DNA from: Croceibacterium_A sp044506885
Lineage (GTDB): Bacteria > Pseudomonadota > Alphaproteobacteria > Sphingomonadales > Sphingomonadaceae
NCBI GenBank assembly: GCA_044506885.1
Contig: JBIQKC010000002.1
Location: 85,372-149,371, forward strand
Length of the DNA stretch: 64,000 nucleotides
Reading direction: 5' to 3'
A program made the translations under genes and the position numbers. Below, piece by piece: positions 1 to 8,168 of this stretch; positions within the stretch are counted from its first letter, which is position 1; every line of letters starts with the position of its first letter. The notes beneath the pieces were generated by a model that ran no database searches, had not been told where the DNA came from, and saw nothing but the letters and a program-made list of their open reading frames with translations.

Positions 1-1582
1 CGAACAGGTAGGGCAGCAGCGCGCCGAGCAGCAGGCCGACGATGACGTAGGGATTCTCCAGGCTGAAGTTCACCGTCAGGTCGGGGAAGAAATGCCGCAG
101 GTCGGTGGTGTAGGCGGCGAACAGCACCAGCGCGGCAAGGCCGGCCGATCCGATGGCGTAACCCTTGGTCACCGCCTTGGTGGTGTTGCCCACGGCATCG
201 AGCAGGTCGGTCTTCTCGCGCACGGAGTCGTCCAGCCCTGCCATTTCGGCGATGCCGCCGGCGTTGTCGGTGACGGGGCCATAGGCGTCGAGCGCCACGA
301 CCATCCCCGCCAGCGCCAGCATCGCCGTCGCCGCATAGGCGATGCCGATCAGTCCGGCGATCTGGTAGGAGATGATGATGCCGGCGACGATCACGATCGT
401 CGGCAGCGCGGTCGCCTCCAGGCTGATGGCCAGGCCCTGGATCACGTTGGTGCCGTGGCCGGTTTCCGAAGCCTTGGCGATCGACTTGACCGGGCGGAAG
501 CCGGTGCCGGTGTAGTATTCGGTGATCCAGATGATGAGGCCGGTGATGACGAGGCCGAGCAGCGCGCAATAGAACAGCTCGCGCCCGTTAAAGTCGGTGC
601 CCGGAATGTCCGCCGCCATGCCGCCAAGGGCATGGCTGATCGCCCACCAGATGGCCGGGACGGCCAGCACGGCGGAAACGAGGAAGCCCTTGTACATCGC
701 GCCCATGACGTTGTTCGATCCGCCGAGGCGGACGAAGTAGGTGCCGATGATCGAGGTGACGATGCACACGCCGCCGATCAGCAGCGGCAGCGCCATCAGG
801 TTGCCGAGCAGTTCGCCCGCGCCGGTGAGCAGCAGGGCGGTCAGCACCATGGTCGCGCCCACGGTGACGACGTAAGTCTCGAACAGGTCGGCCGCCATGC
901 CGGCGCAGTCGCCCACGTTGTCGCCCACGTTGTCGGCGATCACCGCCGGGTTGCGCGGGTCGTCCTCGGGAATGCCGGCCTCGACCTTGCCGACGAGGTC
1001 GGCGCCGACGTCGGCCGCCTTGGTGAAGATGCCGCCGCCGAGCCGGGCGAAGATCGAGATCAGCGAAGCGCCGAAGGCGAGGGCGACGAGCCCGTCGACC
1101 ACCGTGCGGTCTTCACCGCCGACGGTGTAGCCGCCGGGGCCGGTGAGATACCAGTAGAACACCGCTATCGCGAGCAGCGCGAGGCCCGCCACCAGCATCC
1201 CGGTGATCGCGCCGGCGCGGAAGGCGAGGGTCAGGCCCTGTTGCAGGCCGGTCTGCGCGGCGGCGGCGGTGCGCACGTTGGAGCGGACCGAAATGTTCAT
1301 GCCGATGAACCCGGCGACGCCCGAGAGGATCGCGCCGAGCACGAAGCCCGCCGCGCTGATCGGTCCGAGGAATACCGCGACCACGATCGCCACGACCACG
1401 CCGACAATGCCGATGGTGGTGTACTGCCGCTTCAGGTAGGCTTGCGCGCCTTCCTGGATGGCCCCGGCGATCTGCTGCATCTTTTCCGTGCCGGCGGACG
1501 AGCCGAGCACCTGGCGGCTGGTGACGAAGCCGTAGACCACGGCGAGCAGCCCCAGCGCGATAGCAATCACTGTCAGATCCAT
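1..1582 (-). CDS. hppA: H+-translocating pyrophosphatase, K+-independent type (5' part; runs off left edge)
   Basis: Polytopic inner-membrane proton pump that couples pyrophosphate hydrolysis to H+ export. About 527 N-terminal codons are visible of a family usually near 700 residues; the rest lies beyond the left edge. Reading leftward from ATG at 1582, the protein opens with a hydrophobic helix (MDLTVIAIALGLLAVVYGF) and contains the substrate-site stretch DNVGDNVGDCAGMAADLFE-like around residues 215-235. The motif GNTTKAVTKG near residue 470 has Lys and Thr at the positions that mark K+-independent enzymes, which is established family knowledge. No gene overlaps it. About 240 bp separates it from the divergent desaturase-like gene. 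Confidence in identity is very high. Confidence 0.96.
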   Translation of the reverse strand, partial: MDLTVIAIALGLLAVVYGFVTSRQVLGSSAGTEKMQQIAGAIQEGAQAYLKRQYTTIGIVGVVVAIVVAVFLGPISAAGFVLGAILSGVAGFIGMNISVRSNVRTAAAAQTGLQQGLTLAFRAGAITGMLVAGLALLAIAVFYWYLTGPGGYTVGGEDRTVVDGLVALAFGASLISIFARLGGGIFTKAADVGADLVGKVEAGIPEDDPRNPAVIADNVGDNVGDCAGMAADLFETYVVTVGATMVLTALLLTGAGELLGNLMALPLLIGGVCIVTSIIGTYFVRLGGSNNVMGAMYKGFLVSAVLAVPAIWWAISHALGGMAADIPGTDFNGRELFYCALLGLVITGLIIWITEYYTGTGFRPVKSIAKASETGHGTNVIQGLAISLEATALPTIVIVAGIIISYQIAGLIGIAYAATAMLALAGMVVALDAYGPVTDNAGGIAEMAGLDDSVREKTDLLDAVGNTTKAVTKGYAIGSAGLAALVLFAAYTTDLRHFFPDLTVNFSLENPYVIVGLLLGALLPYLF

Positions 1583-1825
1583 GACGCGATCGTTCCCCCT
1601 CTCTTCCAACGAAAAACGCGGCCCGATCCTGCGCCGGGTCCGCGCACGGCATGATGGCTAATGCGCGGGGCGAGGGCGCGCAACCCCAAACACCGGATTT
1701 CCCTTGGATAAGGCCGGCCGCCCTCGCGAGGTCGAGCGGGACGGGCGAGAACAGCGGATTCTTGCCCGATGCGACGGTATATGCGAAATTAACCATAGTC
1801 TTGCGCGCGCGTCGCGAAGAACCGG

Positions 1826-2800
1826 GTGGCAATTGCAGTGACCGACGGACCGATGCTGGACGAAGTTTCGCTCGCGCGCGACCGCGCCGGAGGCGGCGCG
1901 TCCGCCTTCCCGCTGCCCCCCGGCGACGGGCTCGACCGCCATGTGCGGCGCGACTTGCGCAAGCAGGAACAGGCCATCGCAAGGCGGTACATGGGCGGAA
2001 GGATGTGGCCCTATGTCGTCGCGGCGTGGGGCGGGTTCGCGCTGTGGCTCAGCCTGTTTCCGCTGACGATGCTGAACATCGTGCCGTTGCCGGTGGCGTT
2101 CGTGATCAGCTGCGTGCTGGCCACCGGCGGCTACGTCACCAGCCACGAGGCGATGCATTCCAACATCGCCCGGCCCGGATCGAAGCATCGCTGGGTCAAC
2201 GAATGGGTCGGCAAGGTCTCGACCATCCCGATCGTGTTTCCGTTCTCGATGGCGCGGCTGATGCACCTGGAGCATCACTACCACTGCAACGATCCCGAGA
2301 AGGACCCGGACTACACCGACGAGGCGCCCAATGCGCTGATGGCGTGGTACAAGACCTGGTACAACCGCCAGCCGGGCGTCGACGGGTCGATCCACCACTA
2401 CAAGCGCATCCTCGCCGAAATGGGCACGCCGGAGGCGAAGAAGGCGCTGAAGGACACGATGGTCCTCCAACTGGCGTTCATGGCGGTGCTCTTCGCCATG
2501 GCCTGGACCGGCTACGCGATAGAGGCGGCGCTGGTGTGGTGGCTGCCGCGCCATATCGGGCTCAGCTACATCCGCTTCTACCTCAGTTGGGCGCCGCACC
2601 ATCCGCGCGCCGGGCGCACCGGGCGTTACGAGAACACCTATGTGTTCAAGAGCCGGCTGGGCCACGTGCTGTCGATGTGCATGGAAACGCACCTCGTCCA
2701 CCACCTCTATCCCAACATTCCCAACCACCGCACGCGTGCCGCCTACCACGCGCTCAAGCCGGTGCTGGAGGCGCGCGGCGTGGACATCGGCAAGCTATGA
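1826..2800 (+). CDS. fatty acid desaturase / CrtR-type beta-carotene hydroxylase family membrane protein
   Basis: Di-iron membrane oxygenase-fold protein of about 324 residues. Three histidine clusters are visible in the right order: HEAMH near residue 110, HLEHHYH near residue 149 and HLVHHLYP near residue 292, with hydrophobic segments between. The second cluster, followed by NDPEKDPD, resembles cyanobacterial CrtR carotenoid hydroxylases more than lipid desaturases, so carotenoid ring hydroxylation is the better guess, but the substrate cannot be settled from sequence. Start choice is uncertain: GTG at 1826 is the longest, while ATG at 1853 (MLDEVSLARD) is an alternative. The stop overlaps the ATG of the next small membrane gene (ATGA), implying co-translation. 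Confidence 0.82.
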   Translation: MAIAVTDGPMLDEVSLARDRAGGGASAFPLPPGDGLDRHVRRDLRKQEQAIARRYMGGRMWPYVVAAWGGFALWLSLFPLTMLNIVPLPVAFVISCVLATGGYVTSHEAMHSNIARPGSKHRWVNEWVGKVSTIPIVFPFSMARLMHLEHHYHCNDPEKDPDYTDEAPNALMAWYKTWYNRQPGVDGSIHHYKRILAEMGTPEAKKALKDTMVLQLAFMAVLFAMAWTGYAIEAALVWWLPRHIGLSYIRFYLSWAPHHPRAGRTGRYENTYVFKSRLGHVLSMCMETHLVHHLYPNIPNHRTRAAYHALKPVLEARGVDIGKL

Positions 2801-2997
2801 GCAAGGAACTGATCCTCAAGCAGGTGTTCCGCTGGATGCCGTTCCTGTTCGGCATCGGCTTCATCGCCCCGCTGATCGCGCAGACGATGGCGGCGTGGGA
2901 CTGGAACGCGCCGCTGGGCATGAGCCGCATCGCGTTCGGGTTGGCGATCGGGGCCCCGTGGGGGCTCTACGCCGTGCTTCGCGGGCGATGGGTTTAG
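2797..2997 (+). CDS. small two-helix membrane protein, unknown function
   Basis: A 66-residue protein beginning MSKELILKQVFRWMPF, with two predicted membrane segments (about residues 12-30 and 42-60). Its ATG overlaps the stop of the preceding desaturase/hydroxylase-like gene, so the two are translationally coupled and probably functionally linked, for example as an accessory subunit of the membrane enzyme. I recognise no family. The gene ends about 37 bp before a palindromic repeat that could terminate the transcript. Confidence 0.62.
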   Translation: MSKELILKQVFRWMPFLFGIGFIAPLIAQTMAAWDWNAPLGMSRIAFGLAIGAPWGLYAVLRGRWV

Positions 2998-3033
2998 GGG
3001 CGGCCGGAACCAACGCCTTCCATCCCCCACCCT

Positions 3034-3192
3034 CGTCATTCCCGCGAAAGCGGGAACCCAGTCGGCTCTCGCGGTGGAAAGCCCAGATCCCCGACTCAAG
3101 GTCGCGTCAGCCGATGTAATCGCGTTCGCGCGGAGGCAAAGCTGCGCTCGATGCCAAGAGCTTACTGGGTTCCCGCTTTCGCGGGAATGACG
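3034..3192. mobile_element. miniature palindrome-ended repeat element, copy A (deleted derivative of the GIY-YIG element at 20000)
   Basis: Two 29-bp arms lie in inverted orientation at 3034-3062 and 3164-3192; each arm is itself a palindrome around CCCGCGAAAGCGGG. The 101-bp interior matches both ends of the GIY-YIG-carrying copy at 20000-20380. Read leftward, it keeps a start-like stretch (I-E-R-S-F against M-Q-R-D-F) and then a degenerate tail, ERDYIG-stop-RDLESGIWAF, against ERENLGWRDLAEDFGF. The middle of the gene is missing. The element sits between convergent genes and may also act as a terminator. Confidence 0.75.
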
Positions 3193-3225
3193 AAGGGGTG
3201 GAGCATGACGTCTGCTCGCCCGCAT

Positions 3226-4098
3226 CTAATGCTCCCAGCCAAGCCCTTCGCGGTTGGCAACGGGTTCTCCGTCCAGGAACAGCGGGACGAAGCCGCGCGG
3301 CTCCACCCGGCCGATGCGGGCGGCCGCGACGGGCGGCTCCACGCCGGCGGGCAGGGTAAACAGCAACTCATAGTCGTCGCCCCAGCGCAGCGCATCGAAA
3401 CGGCGGCTTTCCGGCGCGGCGATGGGTATGGAACCACTATCAATCGCCAGCGATGCCTCGCTCGCTTCCGCCATCCGCCATGCATCGAGCAGCAGCCCAT
3501 CGGACAAGTCCATCATCGCCGTGACCAATGGCGCGAGCGCCTGTCCTTCGGCGAGACGCGCCAGCGGGCGGCGATAGGCGGCGCTGTCCGCGCCCGTGTC
3601 GTCGCGCAGCGCCTCGCACCCCATCATCGCCGCGCCCAGCCGGCCGGTCACCCATAGCCCGTCCCCCACTTCCGCGCCCGAGCGGGAAGGGACCGGCCGG
3701 TGCGTGGCGCGGCCGATGGCGGTCAACCCCATTGCCCGCGGCGGACCGCCGCCTACCGTATCGCCGCCGAGCAGGGACACGCCGTAGTGGTCGAGCGCTT
3801 CGGCCATCCCCGCGGCAAAGCGCTCGTCGCTGTCGCCGAGCATGTAGCCGAGCAGCACGCCCAGCGGCTCCGCGCCCTTGGCGGCAAGGTCGGACAGGTT
3901 GCTGGCCACCAGCTTCCACGCGACGTCTGCCGCGTCCTGATCGGGCAGGAAGTGCACGCCTTCGACCATCATGTCGTGCGTGAGGATCAGCGTTTCGCCG
4001 CCGATCTCGAGCACCGCCGCATCGTCGAGCAGGCCGCGTGCCGCGGGGTGACGGGCCAGCGACCGCAAGTGTTCGACGAATGCCGTCTCGCGGCTCAA
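3226..4098 (-). CDS. thiL: thiamine-monophosphate kinase
   Basis: Phosphorylates thiamine monophosphate to the active cofactor thiamine diphosphate in the cytoplasm. The 290-residue protein starts with TTG at 4098 (MSRETAFVEHLRSLARHPAA) and shows the family hallmarks: GLLDDAAVLEI near the N terminus, LTHDMMVEGVHF for metal/ATP binding, KLVASNLSDLAAKGAEPLG, and LLGGDTVGG followed by MDLSDGLLLDAWRMA. Length and motif order fit ThiL. The TTG start overlaps the nusB stop, making it the last gene of the hisG-hisD-nusB-thiL operon; nusB-thiL pairing is common in proteobacteria. The palindromic element copy A lies just downstream. Confidence 0.94.
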   Translation of the reverse strand: MSRETAFVEHLRSLARHPAARGLLDDAAVLEIGGETLILTHDMMVEGVHFLPDQDAADVAWKLVASNLSDLAAKGAEPLGVLLGYMLGDSDERFAAGMAEALDHYGVSLLGGDTVGGGPPRAMGLTAIGRATHRPVPSRSGAEVGDGLWVTGRLGAAMMGCEALRDDTGADSAAYRRPLARLAEGQALAPLVTAMMDLSDGLLLDAWRMAEASEASLAIDSGSIPIAAPESRRFDALRWGDDYELLFTLPAGVEPPVAAARIGRVEPRGFVPLFLDGEPVANREGLGWEH

Positions 4099-4544
4099 CG
4101 CACCGCCTTTGCCACCGCGTCGAGCACGCCGTTGACGAACTTCGCCTCGCGGTCGTCGAAGAAGGCGTGGGCGACGTCGACATATTCGCTGATCGCGGCC
4201 CCGGTCGGCACGTCGGCGCGGGCGAGCAGTTCCCAGGCTCCGGCGCGCAGGATTTGCAGCATCGTGCGGTCCAGCCGCTGGAGGCTCCAGCCTTCGGCCA
4301 GCCGCTCGGTCAGCAGGGCGTCGATCTCTTCCTTGCGCGCCGCGACGCCCCGCACCACGTCATCGAAGAACGCGACCTCGGCGTCGGCGTAATGCACGTC
4401 CTCGATCTCGCGGCCGAGGCGGTGCTGGTGGAATTCGTCGAGCAGGCGGGCGAGCGGGACCTGCTCCATCTGCCGCTGGTAGAGCGCCTGCACGGCGGCG
4501 AGGCGGGCGGCCGAACGGGCCTTGGAGCGGGCGGGCGTGTTCAT
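4095..4544 (-). CDS. nusB: transcription antitermination factor NusB
   Basis: RNA-binding antitermination factor that acts with NusE (S10) at boxA sequences of rRNA operons. The 149-residue all-helical protein has the N-terminal RSAARLAAVQALYQ signature, the central LDRTMLQILRAGAWELL helix and the C-terminal ISEYVDVAHAFFDDREAKFVNGVLD, where the family shows EYV.iAh.F...e..kFVNgvL. Its ATG overlaps the hisD stop by 4 bp and its stop overlaps the thiL start, so translation is coupled on both sides. Identity is secure. Confidence 0.95.
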   Translation of the reverse strand: MNTPARSKARSAARLAAVQALYQRQMEQVPLARLLDEFHQHRLGREIEDVHYADAEVAFFDDVVRGVAARKEEIDALLTERLAEGWSLQRLDRTMLQILRAGAWELLARADVPTGAAISEYVDVAHAFFDDREAKFVNGVLDAVAKAVR

Positions 4545-5830
4545 TTCAGCCGCAGCTCCACCGATTTGGCGTGCGCCGGCAGCCCTTCGGCTTCGGCCAG
4601 CGCCACTGCCGCCGGGCCGATTGTCGCCAGCGCCTCCGCGTCCATCGCAATGAAGCTGGTGCGCTTCATGAAATCGAGCACCGAAAGCCCGCTGGAAAAG
4701 CGCGCGCGGCGGCCGGTCGGCAGCACGTGGTTGGGCCCGGCGACATAGTCGCCGACGGCCTCCGGCGTGTGCCGGCCGAGGAACACGCTGCCTGCGTGGC
4801 GCAATTCGGCGAACAGCGCTTCGGGGTTATCGACCGCCAACTCGACGTGCTCCGCCGCGAGGCGATTGGCGAGCGCGGGGGCTTCGGCCAGATCCGACAC
4901 CACCAGCAGGACGCCGTTGTCGTCCCAGCTCTTGCGCGCGGTCTTCTCGGTCGCCAGCATCGCGCACTGGACGTCGATCCGGTCCTCCACCTGCTCGGCG
5001 AAGTCGGCGTCGTCGGTGATGAGGATCGATTGCGACGACGGATCGTGCTCGGCCTGGCTCAGCAGGTCGGCGGCGATCCAGTCGGGATCGTTGTCGCCAT
5101 CGGCGATCACGAGGATCTCGCTCGGCCCGGCGACCATGTCGATGCCGACTACGCCATAGAGCTGGCGCTTGGCTTCGGCGACGTAGTCGTTGCCGGGGCC
5201 GGTCACGACATCGACCGGGCGGATACGCTCCGTGCCATAGGCCAGCGCGCCGAGCGCTTGCGCGCCGCCGATGCGCCAGACCTCGTCCACACCCGCGAGG
5301 TGCGCGGCGGCGAGGACCAACGGATTGGTCTCCCCGCGCGGGGTGGGGGTGGTGACGACCAGCCGCTCCACGCCGGCCACGCGCGCGGGGATCGCGTTCA
5401 TCAGCAGCGAGGAAGGGTACGACGCCCGCCCGCCGGGGACGTAAAGCCCGGCCGCGTCCACCGCGCGCCACTTCGCGCCGAGGCGCACGCCGGCCTCGTC
5501 GGTGAAGTCGCGGTCGCGCGGCAACTGGTCGCGGTGATAGGCGGTGATGCGTTCGGCGGCGAGTTCCAGCGCCGCGCGCAGCTTCGGATCGAGCGCGGCG
5601 AAGGCGGCGGCGCAGGTTTCCGGCGCAATTCGCCAGTCGCTGTCCGCGGTCAGCGCGTGCTTGTCGAAGCGCTGCGTGTATTCGACCAGCGCCGCATCGC
5701 CGCGCGCGCGCACTTGCGCGAGAATGTCGGCGACGGCGTACGAGACATCTTCCCTGCTTTCGCGCCGATCGTCGACCAGCCGGGCGAACTTGCGCTGGAA
5801 ATCCGGATCGGCAGTGGCGAGGCGTAGCAT
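4541..5830 (-). CDS. hisD: histidinol dehydrogenase
   Basis: Catalyses the last two oxidations of histidine biosynthesis, histidinol to histidine, using NAD+ and zinc. The 429-residue protein starts at ATG 5830 (MLRLATADPDFQRKF), within the ATGA overlap with the hisG stop. Recognisable blocks are GLYVPGGRASYPSSLLMNAIPA, the glycine-rich IGGAQALGALAYGTE, VAGPSEILVIAD, DLLSQAEHDP (zinc-ligand region), and the catalytic FLGRHTPEAVGDYVAGPNH with GRRARFSSGLSVLDF. Length is normal. It lies directly downstream of hisG and upstream of nusB in one tight operon. Confidence 0.97.
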   Translation of the reverse strand: MLRLATADPDFQRKFARLVDDRRESREDVSYAVADILAQVRARGDAALVEYTQRFDKHALTADSDWRIAPETCAAAFAALDPKLRAALELAAERITAYHRDQLPRDRDFTDEAGVRLGAKWRAVDAAGLYVPGGRASYPSSLLMNAIPARVAGVERLVVTTPTPRGETNPLVLAAAHLAGVDEVWRIGGAQALGALAYGTERIRPVDVVTGPGNDYVAEAKRQLYGVVGIDMVAGPSEILVIADGDNDPDWIAADLLSQAEHDPSSQSILITDDADFAEQVEDRIDVQCAMLATEKTARKSWDDNGVLLVVSDLAEAPALANRLAAEHVELAVDNPEALFAELRHAGSVFLGRHTPEAVGDYVAGPNHVLPTGRRARFSSGLSVLDFMKRTSFIAMDAEALATIGPAAVALAEAEGLPAHAKSVELRLK

Positions 5831-6498
5831 CAGGCGGCGTCCTTCGCGGCGACGGCGCGGAAGCGCTCGACCAGCGCGGGCACGCGCGGATCGGTCTTGA
5901 GCGCGGCGCGGTTGACGATCAGCCGGGCGGAAACCGGCATGATGGTGTCGGTCTCGACCAGCCCGTTCTCCGCCAGCGTGCGTCCGGACGAGACGAGGTC
6001 GACGATCCGCAGCGACAGGCCGAGCGACGGGGCCAGTTCCATCGCGCCGTTGAGCTTGACGCATTCGGCCTGGATGCCCTGCCGTTCGAACCAGCGGCCG
6101 GTGAGGTTGGGATACTTGGTCGCGACGCGCAGGTGGCTGGCGTTGCCGGGATTGTAGAACCGCGCGTCCTTCGGCTCCGCCACCGACAGCCGGCAGTGGC
6201 CGATGCCCAGATCGACCGGCGCGTAGAGTTCCGTGTAGCCGAATTCCTCGATCACGTCGGAACCGACGATCCCCACCTGCGCCGCGCCGAAGGCGACGAA
6301 AGTCGCCACATCGAAGGCGCGCACGCGGATGATGCGCATGTCGCCGCTCTCGCTGGCGAAGCTGAGCGCGCGGTTGCCCTTGTCGTCGAAGGCGCTTTCC
6401 GGCACCACGCCCGCGCGCGCCATGACGGGCAACGCCTCGTCGAGGATGCGGCCCTTGGGGACGGCGAAAGTCAGTTCCGGGGTGATCGCGGATGCCAT
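5830..6498 (-). CDS. hisG: ATP phosphoribosyltransferase, short form (catalytic subunit)
   Basis: First enzyme of histidine biosynthesis, joining ATP and PRPP. At 222 residues it is the short form, which lacks the C-terminal regulatory domain; in known systems this form needs HisZ, a tRNA-synthetase paralogue, for activity. No hisZ is in this window, so it is presumably elsewhere. Visible motifs are VPKGRILDEALPVMARAG at the N terminus, GIVGSDVIEEFG, and the PRPP-binding DLVSSGRTLAENGL. Start ATG at 6498 gives MASAITPELTFAVPKG. It is the first gene of the leftward his-nusB-thiL operon; a divergent DUF2332 gene starts about 40 bp away. Confidence 0.95.
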   Translation of the reverse strand: MASAITPELTFAVPKGRILDEALPVMARAGVVPESAFDDKGNRALSFASESGDMRIIRVRAFDVATFVAFGAAQVGIVGSDVIEEFGYTELYAPVDLGIGHCRLSVAEPKDARFYNPGNASHLRVATKYPNLTGRWFERQGIQAECVKLNGAMELAPSLGLSLRIVDLVSSGRTLAENGLVETDTIMPVSARLIVNRAALKTDPRVPALVERFRAVAAKDAA

Positions 6499-6540
6499 GG
6501 CGCGCGCATCTAGGGTTATGCCGGGGAAAGGGCAACGGCG

Positions 6541-7629
6541 TTGGCTGACCAGCCGATCATGGAAATTACCGATGTGCGCCAGGCCATCGCCTGGCAGGCC
6601 GACCATGCGGAGCGCGCGTTCGCGCCCAATACCGCGCGCGTGATCCGCGCCGAGCTGGCGATCCTCGATACCGATACCGGGCTCGCGCGGCGGATGAACA
6701 ACTGGGCCGGGCTGAGCCTGGAGGACGCGATGCCGCTGCGCGTGGCGGGCGGCCTGCATTGGCTCTACCTCAGCGGCAAGGACCGGCGGCTGGAGCCGGT
6801 CTATGCCGGGCTGATGACCGAGCAGGCGTCCGTCGACGCCATCGTGGCCGATCTGGCGCGGCAATACGATGCGCCGCTGATGCCGTGGCTCGACGGCCCG
6901 CCGCAGACCAACGAGGCGGGACGGTCGGCCAGCCTGATGGCTGGACTGCTGTGGCTGTCGCGGCGGCTGGGGCCTCGTTTCGAGATGAACGAGATCGGCG
7001 CCAGCGCGGGCGTCAACACGATGATGGAGCGCTATTTCTACGATCTTGGCGGCGTCTGCGTGGGGCCGGAGGATTCGCCGATGCGGATCGCTCCCGAATG
7101 GCGCGGATCGCCGCCGCCCGTCGGGACGGTGGAGATCGTGGCGATCCGCGGCTGCGATGTCGCGCCGGTGGATCTGGCCGATCCGGCGCAGGCGCTGCGG
7201 CTCAAGGCCTATGTCTGGTCCGACGCGCTCGAACGCATGGCGCGGATCGATGCCGCCATCGCGCTCGCGGCGGAACGGCGGCCCGATGTGGCGCGGCGGG
7301 ATGCCGGCGCGTTCGTGGCCGAACGGCTGGCCGCGCCGCAGGATGAAGGCGTCACGCGGGTGCTCTGTCATTCGGTCATGTGGCAGTACCTGCCGCAACC
7401 GACGCGCGATGCGATCGCCGCGGCGATGGAACAGGCGGGGGCGGCAGCGACGGCGGAGCGGCCGCTTGCCTGGTTGCGGCTGGAAACCAACCGGCGCACC
7501 TTTCGGCACGAACTGACCGCGCGCTACTGGCCGGGCGGCACGGAACCGGTCATGCTGGCCGAAGCGCATCCGCACGGCGCGTGGGTCGAGTGGCGGGGGT
7601 CGAATGGCGCGGGCAGGGGGAGTAGGTGA
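6541..7629 (+). CDS. DUF2332 family protein
   Basis: A 350-360-residue cytoplasmic protein of the DUF2332 family, recognised by NEIGASAGVNTMMERYFYDL near residue 150 and the C-terminal LAWLRLETNR and EPVMLAEAHPHGAWVEW blocks. No biochemical role is established. The longest frame starts at TTG 6541; ATG at 6559 (MEITDVRQAIAWQADHA) is the more usual-looking start. Its stop overlaps the GTG start of the following DUF2721 gene (GTGA). The divergent his operon begins about 40 bp upstream, so the two promoters must be compact and back to back. Confidence 0.8.
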   Translation: MADQPIMEITDVRQAIAWQADHAERAFAPNTARVIRAELAILDTDTGLARRMNNWAGLSLEDAMPLRVAGGLHWLYLSGKDRRLEPVYAGLMTEQASVDAIVADLARQYDAPLMPWLDGPPQTNEAGRSASLMAGLLWLSRRLGPRFEMNEIGASAGVNTMMERYFYDLGGVCVGPEDSPMRIAPEWRGSPPPVGTVEIVAIRGCDVAPVDLADPAQALRLKAYVWSDALERMARIDAAIALAAERRPDVARRDAGAFVAERLAAPQDEGVTRVLCHSVMWQYLPQPTRDAIAAAMEQAGAAATAERPLAWLRLETNRRTFRHELTARYWPGGTEPVMLAEAHPHGAWVEWRGSNGAGRGSR

Positions 7630-8168
7630 CGATGATCGACATCCTGTCTTCGGCCAGCTTCGCGGGCGAGCTGATCCAGCGCACGTCGAGCACCGCGCGG
7701 GTGCAGGAAATGGTGCAGCTTTCGCTGACCCCGGCGTTCCTGCTCGCGGCGATCGGCGCGTTCCTCAACGTGATGAACCAGCGGCTGACGTGGATCGTCG
7801 ACCGGGTCCATGCGCTGGAGCGGCTGGAGGAAAGCGACATGGCCAGCCGCGAGGTCGAAGGGCTGCCGGTGCTGCGCCGGCGGCGCACCTTCGCCCATGC
7901 GGCGATCAACTTCGGCACCGCCGCCGGGCTGGTGATCTGCGTGGTCGTGGCGCTGACTTTCATTGCGGCCTTCGTGCGCCCGCCGCTGGGCTCCATCGTG
8001 GCGCTGTGCTGGATCACCGCGATGGCGCTGGTGTTCGGCGCGCTGCTGAGCTTCCTGCTCGAAACCCGGCTGGCGACCAAATCGACCGTCGATACGCGGC
8101 GCATTTCCCGCAAGCTCGCGGAACGGGAAAGGGTCGCCGACGAGGACGCGCCCGCTACGGATAGCTGA
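7626..8168 (+). CDS. DUF2721 family membrane protein
   Basis: A 180-residue integral membrane protein with hydrophobic segments near residues 34-52, 93-112 and 120-146. The N-terminal MVQLSLTPAFLLAAIGAFLNVMNQRL and the following DR-rich linker are typical of DUF2721, a family without a known function. The GTG start at 7626 overlaps the DUF2332 stop; an in-frame ATG lies two codons downstream. The 3' end overlaps the convergent pirin gene by 14 bp, so there is no room for an intergenic terminator. Confidence 0.78.
   Translation: MTMIDILSSASFAGELIQRTSSTARVQEMVQLSLTPAFLLAAIGAFLNVMNQRLTWIVDRVHALERLEESDMASREVEGLPVLRRRRTFAHAAINFGTAAGLVICVVVALTFIAAFVRPPLGSIVALCWITAMALVFGALLSFLLETRLATKSTVDTRRISRKLAERERVADEDAPATDS

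Noticed and set aside
92..1654. Long rightward open frame of about 520 codons over the pyrophosphatase gene
   Set aside because: It is antisense to the clearly conserved hppA frame and its product is a low-complexity Gly/Asp/His/Arg string with no fold features, typical of GC-rich antisense frames.
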